From NCBI RefSeq assembly GCF_900112265.1, contig NZ_FOLO01000006.1, positions 62,872 through 126,871 of the forward strand: DNA of 64,000 bases, given 5' to 3'. A program made the translations under genes and the position numbers. Below, piece by piece: positions 59,712-64,000 of this stretch. The DNA comes from Pseudoalteromonas denitrificans DSM 6059 (GTDB lineage Bacteria > Pseudomonadota > Gammaproteobacteria > Enterobacterales > Alteromonadaceae). Numbering within the stretch: position 1 is the stretch's first letter; each line of letters starts with the position of its first letter. The notes beneath the pieces were generated by a model, which saw only the letters and a list, made by a program, of their open reading frames with translations, was not told the origin of the DNA and made no database searches.

Positions 59712-61000
59712 GTATGTTTTCATTTGAAAAATCAGAACAATATTTAAAAAGAAGCCTGAAAACTATCCCTTTGGGCTCTCAAACTTTTAGTAAAAGCCAA
59801 CTAGTTTACCCTCATAAAGTATCACCTTTATTTTTAGAAAGTGGTAAAGGTGCAATAGTGACTGACCCTGATGGCAATCACTATATCGATTTTGTAAATG
59901 GTTTATTGAGTGTCATGTTAGGTTATTGCGATCCTGATATAGATAAAGCAGTAATAGAGCAGCTGAGCAATGGTGTTTCTTTTTCATTACCTCATAGGCT
60001 TGAGTTCGAAGTCAGTGAACTCATTACACAATTAGTACCTTGCGCTGAGATGGTACGCTTTGGAAAAAATGGTACCGATGCAACATCAGCTGCAGTCCGT
60101 TTAGCCAGAGCATATACAGGGAAAGAGCATATTGCAGTTTGTGGTTATCACGGCTGGCAAGATTGGTATATAGGTTCTACGACCCGTGATTTAGGTGTTC
60201 CAGCATCCGTTAAACACCTGACTCACAAATTTGAGTTTAATAACTTAGCATCTTTAGAAAGCCTTTTTGCGAAAAACCCCAACAAAATAGCAGCTGTGAT
60301 CATGGAACCTATGAACGTAGCCTACCCAGAAAATGATTTTTTACAAAAAGCAAAAGAAATAGCACATAAAAACAATGCACTTCTCATTTTTGATGAAACT
60401 ATAACAGGTTTTAGATTCGATATTGGTGGAGCCCAAAGTTTATTTGATGTAATACCCGACTTAGCAACATTTGGTAAAGGCATGGCAAATGGTTTCCCCT
60501 TGTCAGCAGTCACAGGCAAAAAAGAAATTATGTGCTTAATGGAAGATATTTTTTATTCCGGTACTTTTGGTGGGGAAACATTATCTTTGGCGGCAGCAAA
60601 AGCCACAATCACAAAATTAAAAAATGAAGACGTTTTACAACATATCTCTCACATTGGCACTGAGCTTATAAATGGTTTAAAAGAGATCATTATTCAATCA
60701 AAAGCAGAGTCTCTCTTTCATGTTTCAGGTCATCCGGCATGGTCATTTTTAATGATGTCAGAAACTGACAAAGCCAGCCCACAACAGCTTTCCTCCTATA
60801 TGCAGCAGGAAATGCATCAATATGGACTGCTCTGCTCTGGCGCACATAATATTTCATTTTCACATACACAAGCACATATAGACACATTATTGGCAGCCTA
60901 TCAAAAAATCATCCCTAAGGTCGTAGAAATAAATAAATTAGGTAATATAGAAGCGTATTTTAAAGGCGTCGTAACACAACCTGTATTCAAGGTACGCTAG
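59708..61000 (+). CDS. Class III aminotransferase (glutamate-1-semialdehyde mutase-like)
   Basis: The 430-residue PLP enzyme has FGKNGTDATSAAVRLARAYTGK, LLIFDETITGFRFDIGG and the PLP Lys in LATFGKGMANGFP. This is the HemL-like branch, but context argues against haem synthesis. It probably aminates a sugar or an acyl group of the nonulosonic acid; the substrate is unknown. It overlaps the cytidylyltransferase gene and the PseG start. Confidence 0.88.
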   Translation: MSMFSFEKSEQYLKRSLKTIPLGSQTFSKSQLVYPHKVSPLFLESGKGAIVTDPDGNHYIDFVNGLLSVMLGYCDPDIDKAVIEQLSNGVSFSLPHRLEFEVSELITQLVPCAEMVRFGKNGTDATSAAVRLARAYTGKEHIAVCGYHGWQDWYIGSTTRDLGVPASVKHLTHKFEFNNLASLESLFAKNPNKIAAVIMEPMNVAYPENDFLQKAKEIAHKNNALLIFDETITGFRFDIGGAQSLFDVIPDLATFGKGMANGFPLSAVTGKKEIMCLMEDIFYSGTFGGETLSLAAAKATITKLKNEDVLQHISHIGTELINGLKEIIIQSKAESLFHVSGHPAWSFLMMSETDKASPQQLSSYMQQEMHQYGLLCSGAHNISFSHTQAHIDTLLAAYQKIIPKVVEINKLGNIEAYFKGVVTQPVFKVR

Positions 61001-62082
61001 TGAATTATGTTTTTAGATGTGATGCAAATACTCAAGTTGGACTAGGTCACTTCACGCGCTGCTTAACTTTAGCCAACGCGCTAAAGAAAATAGCAGCTTT
61101 AGATGAGACTAATATAAACTGTATATTTATCATGGCTGAACCTTCCGTTGACATAAACCTAAACATTAAAAAAAGTCAGCACCAATTACTAACAATTAAA
61201 ACGCCCTCAGATGGAGAGTTTAATAATAATATTGATGCAAATAATTGTATTGAAGAACTTAAAAATGAAAATATTACACCTAATTGGATCATTATTGATC
61301 AGTACCAACTCACACCTACTTGGTGGCAAAACTTTAATAAATCATCAACTAAACTCATGCTATTAAATGATCCTGGCCTTGCTATTGAAGGTATTGACTG
61401 CATTTGGGATCCTGCTGCAACTAATGCAGATGTTTATTCAGCCCTTAGCAACAGACCCATATTACTATTAGGTCCTGAATATATTTTACTAAGGCCGGAA
61501 TTTTTAAGCCAGACAAGAAGCTATCAAACTCCTGAAGTAAATGAAAAAATAAATATACTTATTAGCATAGGTGCGACAGATCCCCTTAATACAGGAGGGA
61601 AACTCATATATTGGTTATTAGAATTAATGCCTAACTTAAATATAACCCTGATGGGAACTTCATCAAACCCACATATTAAAAGATTAAAAAGCACCTTTAA
61701 AAATAGTATTAATTTTGAAATTAATAGCCAATGCATAGCCAAAATAATGACTAAACAGCACCTAATCATTACCGCAGCTGGCAATATGCTATGGGAAGCT
61801 TTTAGTTTAGGTGTTCCCTGTGCAATAGTTAAAACCTGTGAAAATCAGCAAAGAAATATAAACTTAGTTACAAATGTAATGGAAGGTATTTATTTAGGTG
61901 AAGAGCTCACGTTAAACAAGCAAGCCGTGGTACATACTTTGCTTACTCTAATCAAGCATAAAGACAAACTGAGCTTACTATCTGATCTCGCCCATAAACT
62001 ATGTGATGGTGCAGGTAGTCTCAGAGTCGCAAAATCACTTTTAGCGTCACAAAAGCCTAGCAAAGAAGGGAAACATGACTGA
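61000..62082 (+). CDS. pseG: PseG-like UDP-sugar hydrolase
   Basis: PseG removes UDP from the diacetamido sugar before condensation. The 360-residue GT-B-like product starts YVFRCDANTQVGLGHFTRCLTLA, typical of PseG/SpsG, and has LISIGATDPLNTGGK and AAGNMLWEAFSLGVPCAIVKTCENQ. The GTG start at 61000 overlaps the previous stop, and the end overlaps the methyltransferase gene. Confidence 0.88.
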   Translation: MNYVFRCDANTQVGLGHFTRCLTLANALKKIAALDETNINCIFIMAEPSVDINLNIKKSQHQLLTIKTPSDGEFNNNIDANNCIEELKNENITPNWIIIDQYQLTPTWWQNFNKSSTKLMLLNDPGLAIEGIDCIWDPAATNADVYSALSNRPILLLGPEYILLRPEFLSQTRSYQTPEVNEKINILISIGATDPLNTGGKLIYWLLELMPNLNITLMGTSSNPHIKRLKSTFKNSINFEINSQCIAKIMTKQHLIITAAGNMLWEAFSLGVPCAIVKTCENQQRNINLVTNVMEGIYLGEELTLNKQAVVHTLLTLIKHKDKLSLLSDLAHKLCDGAGSLRVAKSLLASQKPSKEGKHD

Positions 62083-62794
62083 AATATTACAAAGCAGAAG
62101 CGAATTCTGGCAGAAACGATGGAATAACATGGCCAAACAAAGCGGCCACTTTGCAACTATGGGCAGAAGTAACTATTCAATTAGTGATTATTTTGCTTAT
62201 ATATCCGATCTCGTCAAAGGTCTAGGTAATGTATCACCCGAAGATACTTTATTAGATGCTGCTGGTGGGTGTGGATATTTATCTTTGTATTTCTCCCCTT
62301 TAGTTAAGGAAATAGATTTATTTGATTATTCAACTGAGGCAATCAAACGGGCCAAAGAAGAGTGTAAAAACTTTAATAATATCAATGCATACGAAGACAA
62401 TTTATTATCACTAAACGTTACAAAATCTAAAAATAAACAATACGATAAAATACTTGTTGGTGGTGCGTTACAATATTTTGACTCTTATGATGAACTCAGC
62501 CTCATCCTTAAAAATATTTACGATGTCACAAAAAGGCAAGGGCGTGTATTCGTTAGCCAAACAACAGATCTTTCCCTTAAAGATGCCCATATAGCCTCTT
62601 ACGAAAGATTAGATTGGTCAAATGAAGATAAACAAAATGCGATAAAAGAAGAATTGAATCACAGATTTTGGGTCGACTATGAGAAACTTAAAAAAATAGC
62701 ATTACAATTAGGTTTTAGTGAATGCCATAAGATGCCAATCAATAAACAAATATTTCAATCAACTCATATGTTTGATTTCTATTTAATAAAATAA
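62075..62794 (+). CDS. SAM-dependent methyltransferase
   Basis: The 239-residue class I methyltransferase has motif I LLDAAGGCGYLSLYF. Post-motifs include IDLFDYSTEAIKRA and KILVGGALQYFDSYDELS. The substrate is unknown. Its place between pseG and pseI suggests O- or N-methylation of the nonulosonic acid or a linked amino acid group. It overlaps pseG by 8 bases. Confidence 0.85.
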   Translation: MTEILQSRSEFWQKRWNNMAKQSGHFATMGRSNYSISDYFAYISDLVKGLGNVSPEDTLLDAAGGCGYLSLYFSPLVKEIDLFDYSTEAIKRAKEECKNFNNINAYEDNLLSLNVTKSKNKQYDKILVGGALQYFDSYDELSLILKNIYDVTKRQGRVFVSQTTDLSLKDAHIASYERLDWSNEDKQNAIKEELNHRFWVDYEKLKKIALQLGFSECHKMPINKQIFQSTHMFDFYLIK

Positions 62795-62805
62795 AGGCTC
62801 TAATA

Positions 62806-63861
62806 ATGAATCAAGTTGTAATTGGCAATAAAATAATCGCAGCCGATCAACCTCCCTTCATCATAGCTGAAGCAGGAATTAACCATAATGGTGATTTAGC
62901 AACAGCATATAAAATGATTGATACAGCAAAAGCCGCAGGCGTTGATGCAGTTAAGTTTCAGACTTTTAAAGCTGAAGAATTTTGTGGTGATGCAAAACAA
63001 ATGTTTACTTATCAATCTCAAGGTAAAGAAATTACAGAGCCCATGTTAGATATGTTTAAGCGCATGGAGTTCAGTGTAAAAGAGTGGCATCAAATTAAAT
63101 TGTATTGTGATAAACAGAAGATTATGTTTCTTTCAACCCCGCAAAACCCTTCTGATCTAAAGTTACTATTAGAAATTGGCATAGATGCAATTAAAATAGG
63201 CTCTGATGACCTCTCAAATATTCCTTTATTAAAAACATACCGCGCAGCTAACCTTCCTATGATAATTTCTTGTGGAATGGCAGATATGGCCGACGTATAT
63301 TTAGCATTAGAAACGTTAAATGCTTTAGATGGTTACCCTGTTATATTATGTTTATGTACATCCCAATACCCCACGCCAGCTGAAGATATCAACCTCGAAA
63401 AATTAACAACCCTTAGGAATGCATTTCCCATGCTTACCCTTGGTTTTTCAGACCATTCTCAAGGTATTTTGGCATCTTCTTTAGCCGTAGCTTATGGCGC
63501 ATGTTTATTTGAAAAACATTTTACCTTAAGTAATGATATGCCTGGCCCGGACCATTGGTTTTCAGAGAACCCAGAATCATTAAAACAATGGCGAGATGCA
63601 ATTCATACAGCCCATATAATGAAAGGCAGTGGAATCATCAGACCATCAGTTGCCGAACAAGATATGCGCACTTTAGCGCGTCGCAGCATAGTAGCGCTAT
63701 CAGATATCAAAGAAGGTGATACATTAGACATTAAAAACATTGGTCTAAGGCGACCAGGTAATGGATTGCCTCCAGCCCTTTTTGAAAATATATTAGGTTT
63801 AAAAGCCAATAAAAGTATAAAGAAAGGCGACTTACTAGCCATGGGGAATATGGAAAATTAA
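62806..63861 (+). CDS. pseI: Pseudaminic acid synthase (NeuB family)
   Basis: This enzyme condenses phosphoenolpyruvate with the PseG product to form the nine-carbon acid. The 351-residue NeuB-type barrel has IIAEAGINHNGDL, VDAVKFQTFKAEEF, FSTPQNP-type loop (FLSTPQNPSDLKLL), TLGFSDHSQG and KHFTLSNDMPGPDH. The C-terminal SAF domain is present (RRPGNGLPPALFENILGLKA). Pse is preferred to Neu or Leg from the pseB/C/G context. Confidence 0.9.
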   Translation: MNQVVIGNKIIAADQPPFIIAEAGINHNGDLATAYKMIDTAKAAGVDAVKFQTFKAEEFCGDAKQMFTYQSQGKEITEPMLDMFKRMEFSVKEWHQIKLYCDKQKIMFLSTPQNPSDLKLLLEIGIDAIKIGSDDLSNIPLLKTYRAANLPMIISCGMADMADVYLALETLNALDGYPVILCLCTSQYPTPAEDINLEKLTTLRNAFPMLTLGFSDHSQGILASSLAVAYGACLFEKHFTLSNDMPGPDHWFSENPESLKQWRDAIHTAHIMKGSGIIRPSVAEQDMRTLARRSIVALSDIKEGDTLDIKNIGLRRPGNGLPPALFENILGLKANKSIKKGDLLAMGNMEN

Positions 63862-63876
63862 GGGATATTTAAAACC

Positions 63877-64000
63877 ATGAAATTAGAGATTTTTAAATCC
63901 TTATTTGAAAAACTAACTCACTTTAAAGCCAATCGCTTCCATGCCTTAGTTTGGATTAATGGTGAGCCCGATATCGGAAAAAATGTATATATTGGGGGTA
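63877..64000 (+). CDS. Partial CDS: start of a left-handed beta-helix-type protein
   Basis: The frame opens at 63877 and runs off the window (41 residues). It ends DIGKNVYIGG, which resembles the start of hexapeptide-repeat acyltransferases. It follows pseI by 15 bases, so it is probably the next pse-operon gene. The fold call rests on a very short piece. Confidence 0.5.
   Translation, partial: MKLEIFKSLFEKLTHFKANRFHALVWINGEPDIGKNVYIGG

Noticed and set aside
59708-61000. hemL (glutamate-1-semialdehyde aminomutase)
   Set aside because: The fold matches but it is locked into the pse operon with overlapping starts and stops. A housekeeping haem gene is unlikely there.

Overview
The window is chromosomal DNA from an AT-rich, polarly flagellated gammaproteobacterium. 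It most resembles the marine Alteromonadales (Pseudoalteromonas, Shewanella and Colwellia relatives). The basis is gene order: ccm, then a FliK-like/FlhX pair, then DUF2802, cheW, parP, parC, motD, motC, cheB, cheA, cheZ, cheY, fliA, flhG, flhF and flhA, then the fli genes and flrCBA. This is the Pseudomonas/Vibrio/Shewanella type of polar flagellar locus. I cannot fix the genus from the sequence alone.

Layout. Positions 1-3104 (minus strand) hold tRNA-Arg(ACG), tRNA-Ser(GCT), lysS and prfB, the last with its programmed +1 frameshift intact. Positions 3295-9499 are housekeeping or accessory genes: an ECF sigma factor with a DUF3379 partner, a Tim44-like membrane protein, putP, an EAL-like/HDOD protein and mlaA. 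Positions 9512-16757 are a complete ccmABCDE-F-G-H-I cytochrome c maturation operon (minus strand). Positions 16984-19607 (plus) hold a second FliK-like protein and an FlhB C-terminal-domain paralogue. Positions 19611-29222 (minus) are the chemotaxis block, with the ParC/ParP polar array system and a MotCD-type stator. Positions 29231-47401 hold flhG, flhF, the export apparatus, the switch, the hook-length gene, the ATPase complex, the MS ring and fliE. Positions 47626-52533 hold the flagellar regulators flrC, flrB and flrA, with an unrelated DNA glycosylase gene (tag) on the opposite strand between flrB and flrA.

The most interesting gene is the flagellin at 52687-54495. A zinc metallopeptidase domain (HExxH with a downstream WFKEG glutamate) sits between intact flagellin N and C domains. 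This is the architecture of the proteolytic flagellins called flagellinolysins. A good sigma-28 promoter lies upstream. It is the only flagellin in the window and is divergent from a sigma-54-driven fliS. Immediately beyond is a nonulosonic (pseudaminic) acid operon (55501 to the window end). It has pseB, pseC, pseG and pseI-type genes plus an aldo/keto reductase, an SpsF-like cytidylyltransferase, a class III aminotransferase and a methyltransferase, which suggests that a modified sugar decorates the filament.

How they work together. FlrA (with RpoN) should start the cascade. FlrB/FlrC should activate the sigma-54 sites seen upstream of fliE, fliK, flrB, fliS and possibly flhA. FliA then transcribes the flagellin. 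FlhF/FlhG and ParC/ParP place flagella and chemotaxis arrays at the pole. The Pse operon is expected to glycosylate the filament, here a potentially enzymatic one. No gap between genes exceeds 300 bases.
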